A stretch of DNA of 64,000 nt from Streptomyces sp. KMM 9044 (GTDB lineage: Bacteria > Actinomycetota > Actinomycetes > Streptomycetales > Streptomycetaceae): contig NZ_CP113910.1 in the NCBI RefSeq assembly GCF_024701375.2, positions 1,240,001-1,304,000 of the forward strand. Reading direction: 5' to 3'. The position numbers were made by a program, and so were the translations under genes. The notes beneath the pieces are model-generated. The model searched no databases. It was not told the DNA's origin and saw only the letters and a program-made list of their open reading frames with translations. Below, one piece after another: positions 8,800 to 18,006 of the stretch. Position 1 is the stretch's first letter. Each line of letters begins with the position of its first letter.

Positions 8800-9150
8800 C
8801 TCCCCGTCGTACCGCTTCCGCGGTTCCACCTTGCGCACCTCTCCCGGGACCGTCGTGGGGAAGGAGTCCAGGATCTGGGGACGGCTCGGGATCCTGTAGT
8901 GGGCCGGCCGGTGCAGAAGGCACGCAGGTCCTCCGGGGCGACCAGGTCGCGGGGGTCCCCGGAAAGTCCTCCTCGCGGTACCCGGCGTCGGATCCCGCCG
9001 CCGTGGCCTCGCGCAGCCCGATGCGGCGGATCTTGCCGGAAACGGTCTTGGGCAGGCCCCCGAACTCCAGCCGGCGGATCCGCTTGTAGGGGGCGAGTGC
9101 CTTGCGGGAGTGTCCGAAGAGTTCCCTCGCGGTGTCCGGGTCTTGCCGGG
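8800..9150 (-). pseudogene. Two fused C-terminal remnants of AMP-forming acyl-CoA synthetases
   Basis: Read on the minus strand from 9150, the first remnant (to about 8957) contains KALAPYKRIRRLEFGGLPKT followed by VSGKIRR, the C-terminal subdomain of an acetyl/acyl-CoA synthetase with its catalytic lysine motif. Directly after it a second tail begins (VAPEDLRAFC near 8950), shifts frame, and ends as a FadD-like core (ILDSFPTTVPGEVRKVE) near 8800. In the second tail the catalytic GK is GE. No N-terminal AMP-binding domain is present. Both pieces are non-functional. Confidence 0.7.
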
Positions 9151-9308
9151 CGGCTCTCTCCCGTCGTCCGGTCCGTGGCGCAGGTTCCACCTACCCCGAA
9201 AGGGGGGCGGGGCTCACTCGGGAACCCCGACGAAGGGCGAACAGGTGACAACCGGCCCGACGAACTGCTCCGCGTCGCGGCGGATCAACCGTGCGTGCGA
9301 CGGGCCGG

Positions 9309-9360
9309 CCACCCCGCCCCGCGTGGGGAGATGGCGGTCTCCCCACGCGGGGCGGGGTGG
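9309..9360. terminator. Very long perfect hairpin (23-bp arms, 6-nt loop)
   Basis: Arms at 9309-9331 and 9338-9360 are perfectly complementary, with loop TGGCGG. It lies between the dead acyl-CoA ligase remnant and the LuxR regulator gene. There is no U-tract. It would insulate the regulator from upstream transcription, or it could be a remnant of a mobile element end. Confidence 0.75.
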
Positions 9361-9544
9361 TTGCCGTAGGTTTGCGGTGTTCTCGTGGGGTCGGCAATAC
9401 CGGCGGGCCGGGGTTTTTCGACCGGTGCGCCGGGACTTTGGATTTCATCCGCGCGTCCGCTGTTATTTCCCTCACGACGTCGCGCCTCCGGATGTAACTG
9501 ACCCATTGCCTAATATTGGCCAGGACACGACACAGAAGGGAGCG

Positions 9545-12385
9545 GTGACCGTGCGCCGGGACTTCAAGGATCCTGCCAGGTGCCGCTCCGACCTGGTCAT
9601 CGGCAGGGAGGAACCGTTCGCCGAAGCGCGCGAGCAGCTGGCCCGCGGGGGCAGCGTGCTGCTGTACGGGCCCGCCGGAATAGGTAAATCGACCATGCTG
9701 CGGGCACTTGCTGCGGAAAACGCGAGCGGGGCGCCCACGGTGTTGCGCTGCTCCGCCACGGAGTCCGAATCCCACCTTCCGTTCCTGGCACTGGCAGATC
9801 TGTTCGGGCTGGTCCTCGAGAGGGTCTCCGGTGCGCTGCCCGCCGCGCAGCGCACCGCCCTGGAGTCGGCGCTCACCGGCCGCGGCGAGTCCACGCTCCA
9901 GCAGGACGGGCTCGCACTGCGCCTGGCGGTGCTGTCCACGCTGCGGGCGCTGGCCGCGGAGGGGCCCGTCCTGGTCGTCGCGGACGATCTGCAGTGGCTG
10001 GACTCGGCCAGCACGGAGCTGCTGGGCTTCGCCGCCCGGCGTCTGGGCGACGCGCCCGTGCAGATGCTGTGCGCCGTGCGGGCCGAGGGCACCGGAGGGC
10101 AGGAGTACGACCGTCATCTGCGGGTCTGCCCGCCGGACACACACGTGGTGCGGCTGGGCCCGTTCTCCCGTGCCCAGGTGTCCGCGCTGCTCGACCACCG
10201 CGGCTACACGGGGCTGTCCCGCACCACGGTCCGTGACATCCACCGCACCAGCGACGGCAACCCGCTGTTCGCGCTCGAACTGGGCCGTGCCCTGGCCGAG
10301 AGCCCGGCCAGGGCACGCCCCGGCGAGCCGCTGCCGGTGCCGACCTCGCTGCGTGCCCTGGTCCTCAGCCGGCTGGAGATGCTGTCGGACGACGCGCGCC
10401 GCACCCTGCTGGTGGCCAGCGCCGGCGCCCGCCCCACACCGGCGCTGCTGCACGCGGCCGGCCGGGACCACGCCGAGGACGAGACGGCCCAGGCCGCCGC
10501 GCTGGGGCTGCTGGCGACGGACCCGGAGGAACCGGCGCTGCGGTTCGCGCATCCACTGATCTCGGCCGCGCTGTACGCGGAGGCCCCCGCGCACGAGCGG
10601 CGGGCCGCACACGCGGCGCTGTCCACGGCGGCCTCCGACCCCATCGAGCGGGCCCGGCATCTGGCGCTCGCCACGACCGGCACCGACCCGGAGGTGGCGG
10701 CCCGGCTCGCCGAGGCCGCCACGCTGGCCCGCGACCGCGGGGCACCCTCGGTCGCCGCCTCGCTGGGCCTGCTGGCCGCCCGCCGCACCCCGGCCGACAC
10801 GACCGACGGCACGCCGGGCCCGGACGAGCGGCGGCTGCAGGCGGCCGAGGACGCCATCATCGCGGGAGAGGCGGATCTCGCCCGGGACATCGCGCGCGAG
10901 GTGCTGACCCGGGCCACGGTGCCCGCGGAGCGGGTACGGGCGTGGATGGTGGTCATCGAGGCGGCCGGGCAGGCGCTCGGTGAGGTTGACGCGGTCTTCC
11001 CGCAGGTACTGGCCGACGCGGGCGACGACCCGCGGCTGCTCGCCCTGGTCCACTACCAGCTGGCCTGGCGGGAGCTGGTGGTCGACGGCGACTTCGGCGA
11101 GGCCCGGCGGGAGGCCGCGCACGCGGCGGACCTGGCGGCACGGGGCAAGGACCGTCGCACCGAGCTGATGGCGCTGTCCTTCCAGTCGTCCACCGAGACC
11201 CTGATGGGCCACCCGGACGCACCGGGCACCATCCAGCGGGCCCTGAGGGAACCCCAGGACCCGTATGTGGCCTGCCACCACAACGGCGCGGGCATGGCCA
11301 GGTTCCGCTGGCTGCTCATGAGCGACCAGTTGCCCGAGGCCCGTAAGAGCATCACCGGGCTGCTGCGTGAGGCACGACGGCGCGGCATGGTCGAGAGCGA
11401 GGTGCACTTCCTGCGCTTCCTGGCCGACACGGAGCTGCGCTCGGGGCACTGCGGCCGTGCCCTGGACCTGGCCCGGGAGAGCCTGCGGCTGGCCCGGGAC
11501 TCCGGGATCGGGGAGGGTGCCTCGGCGATGCTGGCCTCGCTCGCGGAGGCCTCCGGCGGGGACGTGGAGCGGGCGCTGGTACTGGCGCGGGAGGCCGCGG
11601 ACCACGCCGAGGTGGACGGCGACCAGATGTACCTCTCGCGCGCGCTGGCCGCCTTCGGCTACGCCCAGTTGGTCGCCGGGGACGCGGCGGGCGCCGTCCG
11701 CTCACTGCGCCGGGTGCGGGAACTGGAGCAGGGCATGGGCATCACCGACCCGGCGCGGGGCCGCTGGCACGGCGATCTCGCCGAGGCCCTGGTCCGGATC
11801 GGTGAGCCGGGCGAGGCGCAGGAACTCCTCAACCTCACCCGGGTGCACGCGCTGCGGCTGGACCGCGCGGGCGTCCTCGCCGTACTGGACCGCGCGGAGG
11901 CACTGGTGCGGGCGGCCCGTGGGGAGCACGAGGCGGCACAGGAGCAGTTGACGTCGGCGCAGGACCGGCTGGGACGGCTGGGGCACGGGCTGGAGGAGGC
12001 GCGGGCCGCGTTCGCGCTGGCCCGGCTGCGCGCCCGGCGCCCGGAAGCGGTACCGGGCCATGCCCCGTACGACGAGGCCGCCCGGCTGTTCAGGCGCTGC
12101 CGCGCGCTGCCCTGGCTGCGGCAGGTGGACACGGCCGTGGCCGCCGGTCCGGTGGAGCCGCAGACGGTGCCCGTGGCCACCTCGGCGGCGCTGGACGGTC
12201 TCGCCTCGATGGAACGGCAGGTCGCCTCGCTGGTGATGGAGGGCGCCACCAACCGGGAGATCGCCGCCCGTCTGTTCATCAGCGTCAAGACGGTCGAGGC
12301 GACGCTCACCCGGGTGTACCGGAAACTGGGCATCCGCTCGAGGGTGGACATCGTCCGCCTGGCGGCGGGACGCCGCACGAAGTGA
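9545..12385 (+). CDS. LuxR-family (LAL-type) ATP-binding transcriptional regulator
   Basis: This is a 946-aa regulator of the large ATP-binding LuxR (LAL) class. An N-terminal AAA/STAND ATPase carries Walker A GPAGIGKST at residues 42-50 and Walker B LVVADDLQWLD near 142-152. A long helical, TPR-like middle follows. The C-terminal LuxR helix-turn-helix occupies about residues 882-946 (MERQVASLVMEGATNREIAA then LFISVKTVEATLTRVYRKLG). LALs commonly act as pathway-level activators, for example of antibiotic or sugar genes; the ligand and targets here are unknown. The GTG at 9545 is chosen because GAAGGGAG precedes it; a much longer upstream frame runs through the hairpin and lacks coding character. 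No adjacent biosynthetic cluster is seen. Confidence 0.93.
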   Translation: MTVRRDFKDPARCRSDLVIGREEPFAEAREQLARGGSVLLYGPAGIGKSTMLRALAAENASGAPTVLRCSATESESHLPFLALADLFGLVLERVSGALPAAQRTALESALTGRGESTLQQDGLALRLAVLSTLRALAAEGPVLVVADDLQWLDSASTELLGFAARRLGDAPVQMLCAVRAEGTGGQEYDRHLRVCPPDTHVVRLGPFSRAQVSALLDHRGYTGLSRTTVRDIHRTSDGNPLFALELGRALAESPARARPGEPLPVPTSLRALVLSRLEMLSDDARRTLLVASAGARPTPALLHAAGRDHAEDETAQAAALGLLATDPEEPALRFAHPLISAALYAEAPAHERRAAHAALSTAASDPIERARHLALATTGTDPEVAARLAEAATLARDRGAPSVAASLGLLAARRTPADTTDGTPGPDERRLQAAEDAIIAGEADLARDIAREVLTRATVPAERVRAWMVVIEAAGQALGEVDAVFPQVLADAGDDPRLLALVHYQLAWRELVVDGDFGEARREAAHAADLAARGKDRRTELMALSFQSSTETLMGHPDAPGTIQRALREPQDPYVACHHNGAGMARFRWLLMSDQLPEARKSITGLLREARRRGMVESEVHFLRFLADTELRSGHCGRALDLARESLRLARDSGIGEGASAMLASLAEASGGDVERALVLAREAADHAEVDGDQMYLSRALAAFGYAQLVAGDAAGAVRSLRRVRELEQGMGITDPARGRWHGDLAEALVRIGEPGEAQELLNLTRVHALRLDRAGVLAVLDRAEALVRAARGEHEAAQEQLTSAQDRLGRLGHGLEEARAAFALARLRARRPEAVPGHAPYDEAARLFRRCRALPWLRQVDTAVAAGPVEPQTVPVATSAALDGLASMERQVASLVMEGATNREIAARLFISVKTVEATLTRVYRKLGIRSRVDIVRLAAGRRTK

Positions 12386-12413
12386 CCCCGGGGACCGAGG
12401 GTTTTCCCTGTGC

Positions 12414-12430
12414 AACTCCCGTAGGGGGTT
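12414..12430. promoter_or_regulatory. Operator-like inverted repeat before a short transcription unit
   Basis: AACTCCC-GTA-GGGGGTT is a 7-bp dyad with one mismatch. It ends six bases before the -35 element at 12437 and 29 bases after the LAL regulator stop. Its position suits an activator site, possibly for the adjacent LAL protein. Confidence 0.45.
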
Positions 12431-12436
12431 CCCTCA

Positions 12437-12465
12437 TTGGAGACTCGCGCTCCGGCTCGTAGCGT
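12437..12465 (+). promoter_or_regulatory. Sigma70-type promoter of the short unit
   Basis: TTGGAG at 12437-12442 and TAGCGT at 12460-12465 are separated by 17 bp. The predicted start is near 12472. The leader can fold: CACAG/CTGTG and nested GGCCGG/CCGG pairs lie within about 12485-12522. Confidence 0.6.
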
Positions 12466-12562
12466 AAGGGTGTGCCGCTCGCCGGGCCCACAGGGCCGGT
12501 AGTCCGGTCCTCTGTGGCCCCCCGCCCCGCGCGACCTCCACCGGCAGCCGATGAGGAGACCG

Positions 12563-12625
12563 ATGTCCGGGCTCGTCCGCAGTACGAGGACCGCTTCGAC
12601 CACCGGCGTGGTCGCCGCCACCTGA
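12563..12625 (+). CDS. 20-residue peptide ORF in a short promoter-to-terminator unit
   Basis: An ATG at 12563 follows GAGGAGACCG, a good ribosome binding site, and opens a 20-codon frame (MSGLVRSTRT then ASTTGVVAAT). It is followed by a small hairpin (CCTGAG-TACCC-CTCAGG, 12629-12645) and a strong terminator at 12654-12696. It is Ser/Thr/Val-rich with no cysteine. It could be a leader or signalling peptide, or the unit could be a small regulatory RNA that merely contains an ORF. No homolog is recognised. Confidence 0.4.
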   Translation: MSGLVRSTRTASTTGVVAAT

Positions 12626-12653
12626 TGTCCTGAGTACCCCTCAGGTGATTGCC

Positions 12654-12696
12654 AGGGGGCGTTGCGGGCTTCCACGAGCAGCCCGCAACGCCCCCT
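12654..12696. terminator. Strong intrinsic-type terminator
   Basis: Perfect 17-bp arms at 12654-12670 and 12680-12696 enclose a 9-nt loop, followed by TCTCC. It ends the short plus-strand unit, and could also end the minus-strand winged-helix remnant. Confidence 0.85.
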
Positions 12697-12717
12697 CTCC
12701 ATTCCCCTGGCGTCCCG

Positions 12718-13275
12718 TCACCGGCGTACGGCTGCGAAGCGGATGTCGTACGCCGCGTCCGGGTGCATCACCCGCAGCATCCGCTCCCCCTCTGCGGTGA
12801 TCTCGTCCCGCCGGGCCCTGCTGCGCGGGCCGAACGGCTCGATCGCCAGGGCGCGTTCGTCCAGCTTCCGCACTCCCGCCAGGAAGCCGTCGACGAGGAG
12901 GGCACGGTCAGCCGGTCGAGGTCGACGCCGTCCAGCCCTTTGCGGAAGGAGACGAGTTCGCGGTCGCGGGCGGGCTGGGCCAGAGGGCGCAGGGTGAGGC
13001 AGCCGCCTGCGGTGTGGGCGGGGATGGTCGAGCGCAGGGTGACGATGCGGACCACCGCGCGGCCGGCCATCGACCGGGACAGCGCCTCGGGGGTGAAGCC
13101 GTCGAGGCGGGCGGCGAGCGCGTAGTACGGCGGCTTGACGCGCGAGGTGGCCGAGCGCACGGGTGCCAGAACGCTCCAGGTGCTGCCGGTACGCCCCCTA
13201 CCCGGCCCGCACCCGCGCCGGTCCCGCGGTGGACTCGCGCACCGACTGGGCCGGGCGGGTGACACGCCCCAGGCC
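12718..13275 (-). pseudogene. Winged-helix DNA-binding (AlkZ/YcaQ-like, HTH_42) protein remnant
   Basis: The pieces match the winged-helix family related to AlkZ/YcaQ DNA glycosylases, but they are scattered over frames. A start-like region (RPAQSVRE, near 13255) runs into a stop. A central part (GRAVVRIVTLRSTIPAHTAG, then LVSFRKGLDGVDLDRL) is in another frame. The C-terminus (LLVDGFLAGVRKLDERALAI, then IRFAAVRR and a TGA at 12718) is in a third. Intact relatives are about 350-400 aa, while roughly 180 codons remain, so a large internal segment is missing too. Confidence 0.7.
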
Positions 13276-13323
13276 TGGCCCCGGCCTGGCCCCCGGCCTG
13301 CCCCGACTCCTTAGGATCGTCCC

Positions 13324-13764
13324 GTGGCCACCTTCCATCTCCAGCGCACGGCACCGCTCCCGCTCGACGAGGCCTGGCGTCGGCTCACGGAGTGGCCCCG
13401 CCACGGAGCGGCGGTCCCGCTCACCCGGGTCACCGTGACCACTCCCCCGCCCACCGGTGAGGGCACGGTCTTCGTCGCCCGCTCGGGCCTCGGCCCGGTC
13501 GCCTTCGACGACCGGATGGAGGTGACCGTCTGGCGGCCCCCGGCCGGCGGTTCGCCCGGCCTGTGCCGGCTGGAGAAGCGGGGCCGCGTGGTCAGGGGGT
13601 GGGCGGAGATCGAGGTCCGCCCGGGGCCGGGCGGCCGTACCCGCGTGCTGTGGCGCGAGGACCTGCGCGTCCGCTTCCTGCCGGGCTTCTGCGACCCGGC
13701 CCTGCGGGCCGTCTCCTGCCGGGTGTTCGGCCGGGCGGTGAACACCCTGCTGCGGCAGCCGTGA
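13324..13764 (+). CDS. SRPBCC-family (START/polyketide cyclase-like) protein
   Basis: A 146-aa protein with the helix-grip lipid/ligand-binding pattern: beta-strand start TFHLQRTAPLPLDEAWRRLT, alternating strands, and a C-terminal helix (VFGRAVNTLL). Members bind hydrophobic ligands or act as cyclases; the function here is unknown. The GTG at 13324 has no ribosome binding site but a TAGGAT box lies about 10 bases upstream, so a leaderless mRNA is likely. It converges on xdhC. Confidence 0.8.
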   Translation: MATFHLQRTAPLPLDEAWRRLTEWPRHGAAVPLTRVTVTTPPPTGEGTVFVARSGLGPVAFDDRMEVTVWRPPAGGSPGLCRLEKRGRVVRGWAEIEVRPGPGGRTRVLWREDLRVRFLPGFCDPALRAVSCRVFGRAVNTLLRQP

Positions 13765-13830
13765 CAGCGTGCGGAGACGCCCACGCCGCTGACGTCTCTC
13801 CGTCCGTCGCTCCGTCACTCCGTCGCTCCG

Positions 13831-15000
13831 TCACTCCGTCGGGCCGGATCCGGCGACGGACGCGGAGGCACGGTCGGGTTCGCGGTCACTGTCACGATGG
13901 ATCGGGGTGGGAGCGCCGGTGAGGGGGAGGCCGGTGCCGCCTCGGCGGGTGGCGACGATCTCGGCGGCGATGGAGACGGCTGTCTCCTCCGGGGTGCGGG
14001 CACCGAGGTCGAGGCCGATCGGTGAGTGCAGGCGGGCCAGTTCCCGGTCGGTGACGCCGGCCTCGCGCAGGCGGGCGGTGCGGTCCAGGTGGGTGCGGCG
14101 GGAGCCCATCGCGCCCACGTAGGCGACCGGGAGGCGCAGGGCGAGCCGCAGGAGCGGTACGTCGAACTTGGCGTCGTGGGTCAGGACGCACAGGACCGTA
14201 CGCGCGTCGATCTCGGTGCGCTCCAGGTACCGGTGCGGCCAGTCGACGACGATCTCGTCGGCCTCCGGGAAGCGTGCCCGGGTGGCGAACACGGGGCGCG
14301 CGTCGCACACGGTGACGCGGTGGCCGAGGAACACGCCGGCCCGGACCAGCGCCGACGCGAAGTCGATCGCGCCGAAGACGATCATTCGGGGCGGTGGGAC
14401 CGACGACTCGACCAGGACCGTCACCGGGACGCCGCAGCGCGAGCCCTCCGCGCCGATCTCCAGGGTGCCGGTGCGACCCGTCTCCAGCAGCGCGCCCGCC
14501 TCCGCCACCGCCGTGCGGTCCAGTTCCGGGTGGACGCCGAAGCCTCCCTGGTACGAGCCGTCCGGGCGGACCGCGAGCGCGCGGCCCGTCAGGCCGGGCG
14601 GGCCGCTCACGATCCGCGCCACGGCTGCCGCCTCCCCGCGCGCGGCGGCGGCGAGCGCGGACGCGAGCACCGGGCGGGCGGGGTCGGCCGCCCGTACCGG
14701 TGTGACGAGGACGTCGATGACGCCGCCGCAGGTCAGACCGGCGGCGAAGGCGTCCTCGTCACTGTGGCAGAAGCGTTCGAGGACGGTTTCGCCGTCCTCG
14801 AGGGCCTGTCGGCACAGCTCGTACACCGCGCCCTCGACGCAGCCGCCGGAGACCGAGCCGAGGGCCGTGCCGTCGGTGTCCACCGCCAGTGCGGCGCCGG
14901 GCCCGCGGGGCCCGCTGCCGGAGACCGCCACGACGGTGGCGACCGCGAAGTCACGGCCTTGCGCGGCCCACCGGTGCAGTTCCTCGGCGATGTCCAGCAT
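13831..15000 (-). CDS. xdhC: XdhC-family molybdenum cofactor insertion protein
   Basis: A 389-aa chaperone that binds sulfurated molybdenum cofactor and inserts it into xanthine dehydrogenase-type enzymes. The XdhC/CoxI domain covers about residues 1-110 (SGSGPRGPGAALAV, GSVSGGCVEGAV, the conserved LTCGG). The XdhC Rossmann domain covers about 205-350 (RMIVFGAIDFASALVRAG, YVGAMGSRRTH, SPIGLDLGARTPEETAVSIA). It is the last gene of the minus-strand molybdenum hydroxylase operon, 88 bp after the Mo subunit. The C-terminal 30 residues are low-complexity, and the stop lies next to a degenerate 16-bp repeat (13806-13841). Confidence 0.93.
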   Translation of the reverse strand: MLDIAEELHRWAAQGRDFAVATVVAVSGSGPRGPGAALAVDTDGTALGSVSGGCVEGAVYELCRQALEDGETVLERFCHSDEDAFAAGLTCGGVIDVLVTPVRAADPARPVLASALAAAARGEAAAVARIVSGPPGLTGRALAVRPDGSYQGGFGVHPELDRTAVAEAGALLETGRTGTLEIGAEGSRCGVPVTVLVESSVPPPRMIVFGAIDFASALVRAGVFLGHRVTVCDARPVFATRARFPEADEIVVDWPHRYLERTEIDARTVLCVLTHDAKFDVPLLRLALRLPVAYVGAMGSRRTHLDRTARLREAGVTDRELARLHSPIGLDLGARTPEETAVSIAAEIVATRRGGTGLPLTGAPTPIHRDSDREPDRASASVAGSGPTE

Positions 15001-15088
15001 CTGTCGGTCTCCTCGGCAAGGGCCTGCGGGCCTCGGTGGCGGCCGGGGCCCGCCCGTCCCGGGCGGCTGCTCCGCGCCGGTGGGTACG

Positions 15089-17473
15089 TCACACGGTGCC
15101 GGTGAGGTGTTCCGGGCGGACCGGTGTGCGGTTCAGCTCGAGACCGGTCGCGTCCCGGACGGCCGCGAGGACCGCCGGGGTGGACGACAGGGTGGGGGCC
15201 TCGCCGACGCCGCGCAGCCCGTACGGCGCGTGGTCGTCGGCGAGTTCGAGCATGTCGACGGGGATGTCCGGCGTGTCGAGGATGGTGGGGATGAGGTAGT
15301 CGGTGAAGGAGGGGTTGCGCACCTTCGCCGTCCTCGGGTCGACGACGATCTCCTCCATGACCGCCATGCCCAGGCCCTGGACGGTGCCGCCCTGGATCTG
15401 GCCGATGACGGACAGCGGGTTGAGCGCCTTGCCGACGTCCTGGGCGCAGGCCAGTTCGATCACCTTGACGAGACCGAGTTCGGTGTCGACCTCGACGACG
15501 GCGCGGTGCGCGGCGAAGGTGTACTGGACATGGCCGTTGCCCTGGCCGGTGCGCAGGTCGAAGGGTTCGGTCGGCCGGTGCCGCCACTCCTCCTCCATCT
15601 CGACGGCCTCGTCCCCCAGAACGTCCACCAGATCGGCCAGCACTTCGCCGCCGTCGGTGACGACCTTGCCGCCCTCCAGCAGCAGTTCGGCCGTCGCCCA
15701 CGCCGGGTGGTACGAGCCGAACCTGCGCCGGCCCAGCTCCAGTACCTGCTCCCGGACGCGTTCGCAGGCGTTCCTGACCGCGCCTCCGGTGACGTACGTC
15801 TGCCGGGAGGCGGAGGTCGAACCGGCCGATCCCACCTGGGTGTCGGCGGGACGGATGGTCACCTGGCCGACGCCCAGCTCGGTCCGGGCGATCTGGGCGT
15901 GGACGGTGACTCCGCCCTGGCCGACCTCCGCCATCGCGGTGTGCACGGTGGCCACGGGCCGGCCGCCGACCACCTCCATCCGCACGCGTGCGGTGGAGTA
16001 GTCGTCGAAGCCCTCGGAGAAGCCGACGTTCTTGATGCCGACCGCGTAGCCGACACCGCGTACGACGCCTTCGCCGTGGGTGGTGTTGGACAGGCCGCCG
16101 GGCAGCCGGCGCACGTCGGTGCCCTCGCTGCTCTCCCACTGCCGCTCGGGCGGCATCGGCATCGCCTTGACGCGGCGCAGGAGTTCGGCGACCGGCGCCG
16201 GAGAGTCGACGACCTGCCCGGTGGGCATGACGGCGCCCTGCTCCATGGCGTTGAGCCGCCTGAACTCCACCGGGTCCATGCCCAGTCGCCCGGCCAGCCT
16301 GTCCATCTGGGCCTCGTAGGCGAAGCACGCCTGTACCGCGCCGAAGCCGCGCATCGCGCCGCAGGGCGGATTGTTGGTGTAGAGGGCGAGGGCCTCGATC
16401 TCGACGTCGTCCACGACGTAGGGCCCGATGCCGAGGGAGGCGGCGTTGCCGACCACGGCCGGGGAGGCGGAGGCGTACGCGCCGCCGTCGAGGACGATGC
16501 GGCACGTGACGTGGGTCAGCTTGCCGTCGCGGGTGGCACCGTGCTCGTAGAAGAGCTTGGCCGGGTGGCGGTGGACGTGGCCGAAGAAGGACTCGAAGCG
16601 ATTGTAGACGATCTTGACGGGCTTGCCGGTGCGCAGGGCGAGCAGGCAGGCGTGGATCTGCATGGACAGGTCCTCGCGGCCGCCGAACGCACCGCCGACA
16701 CCGGCCAGGGTCATCCGTACCTTGTCCTCGGGCAGGCCGAGTACGGGCGCCATCTGGCGCAGGTCGGAGTGGAGCCACTGGGTGGCGACGTAGAGGTGGA
16801 CGCCGCCGTCCTCCTCGGGGACGGCGAGCCCGGACTCGGGGCCGAGGAAGGCCTGGTCCTGCATGCCGAAGGTGTACTCGCCCTCGACAACGACGTCGGC
16901 TCGCTCTCGGGCCCGTGCCACGTCGCCGCGCACGATCGGCTGGCGGTGGACGATGTTGGGGTGGGCCACGTGCCGGTTGTGGTGGTCGTCGCGGTGCTCG
17001 TGGACGAGGGGCGCGTCGGGGGCGAGTGCGGAGGCCTCGTCGGTGACGACGGGCAGGTCGCGGTAGTCGACCCTGATCTTGGCGGCGGCGCGGCGGGCGG
17101 TCTCCGGGTGGTCGGCGGCGACGATCGCGACGGGCTCGCCGTGGTGGCGGACCCTGCCGTGCGCGAGGACCGGGGTGTCCTGGATCTCCAGGCCGTAGTT
17201 CCTCATGCCGGTCGGCAGGTCGTCGTACGTCATCACGGCGTGGACGCCCGGTGTGGCGAGCGCCTCGCTCGTGTCGATGGACACGATCTCGGCGTGCGCG
17301 ACCGTGGAGCGCAGGATCTGACCCCAGAGCATGTCCTCGTGCCACAGGTCGGAGGAGTACGCGAACTCGCCGGTGACCTTGAGGGTGCCGTCGGGGCGGA
17401 GGGTGGACTCGCCGATGCCGCCCTTGGTTCCGGAGCCCTGCGTGATCTTGGTGGGAACACCGTTCGTCGGCAT
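15089..17473 (-). CDS. Xanthine dehydrogenase-type molybdopterin-binding large subunit
   Basis: A 794-aa catalytic subunit of a three-subunit molybdenum hydroxylase, probably xanthine dehydrogenase. The aldehyde oxidase/xanthine dehydrogenase a/b hammerhead domain is N-terminal. The Mo-binding domain follows, with GGAFGGRED, MRGFGAVQACFAYE, and the active-site glutamate motif RGVGEAP near the C-terminus. The ATG at 17473 follows GAGGGGG and lies 2 bp after the 2Fe-2S subunit stop, so the genes are co-translated. Purine substrate is inferred from the divergent PucR regulator and XdhC, not from residues. Confidence 0.93.
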   Translation of the reverse strand: MPTNGVPTKITQGSGTKGGIGESTLRPDGTLKVTGEFAYSSDLWHEDMLWGQILRSTVAHAEIVSIDTSEALATPGVHAVMTYDDLPTGMRNYGLEIQDTPVLAHGRVRHHGEPVAIVAADHPETARRAAAKIRVDYRDLPVVTDEASALAPDAPLVHEHRDDHHNRHVAHPNIVHRQPIVRGDVARARERADVVVEGEYTFGMQDQAFLGPESGLAVPEEDGGVHLYVATQWLHSDLRQMAPVLGLPEDKVRMTLAGVGGAFGGREDLSMQIHACLLALRTGKPVKIVYNRFESFFGHVHRHPAKLFYEHGATRDGKLTHVTCRIVLDGGAYASASPAVVGNAASLGIGPYVVDDVEIEALALYTNNPPCGAMRGFGAVQACFAYEAQMDRLAGRLGMDPVEFRRLNAMEQGAVMPTGQVVDSPAPVAELLRRVKAMPMPPERQWESSEGTDVRRLPGGLSNTTHGEGVVRGVGYAVGIKNVGFSEGFDDYSTARVRMEVVGGRPVATVHTAMAEVGQGGVTVHAQIARTELGVGQVTIRPADTQVGSAGSTSASRQTYVTGGAVRNACERVREQVLELGRRRFGSYHPAWATAELLLEGGKVVTDGGEVLADLVDVLGDEAVEMEEEWRHRPTEPFDLRTGQGNGHVQYTFAAHRAVVEVDTELGLVKVIELACAQDVGKALNPLSVIGQIQGGTVQGLGMAVMEEIVVDPRTAKVRNPSFTDYLIPTILDTPDIPVDMLELADDHAPYGLRGVGEAPTLSSTPAVLAAVRDATGLELNRTPVRPEHLTGTV

Positions 17474-17475
17474 GC

Positions 17476-18005
<530 letters not shown>

Positions 18006-18006
<1 letters not shown>

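Noticed and set aside
9545..12385. Biosynthetic gene cluster implied by a LAL regulator and an ABM-type monooxygenase
   Set aside because: No core biosynthetic enzyme is nearby, and the monooxygenase gene is broken.
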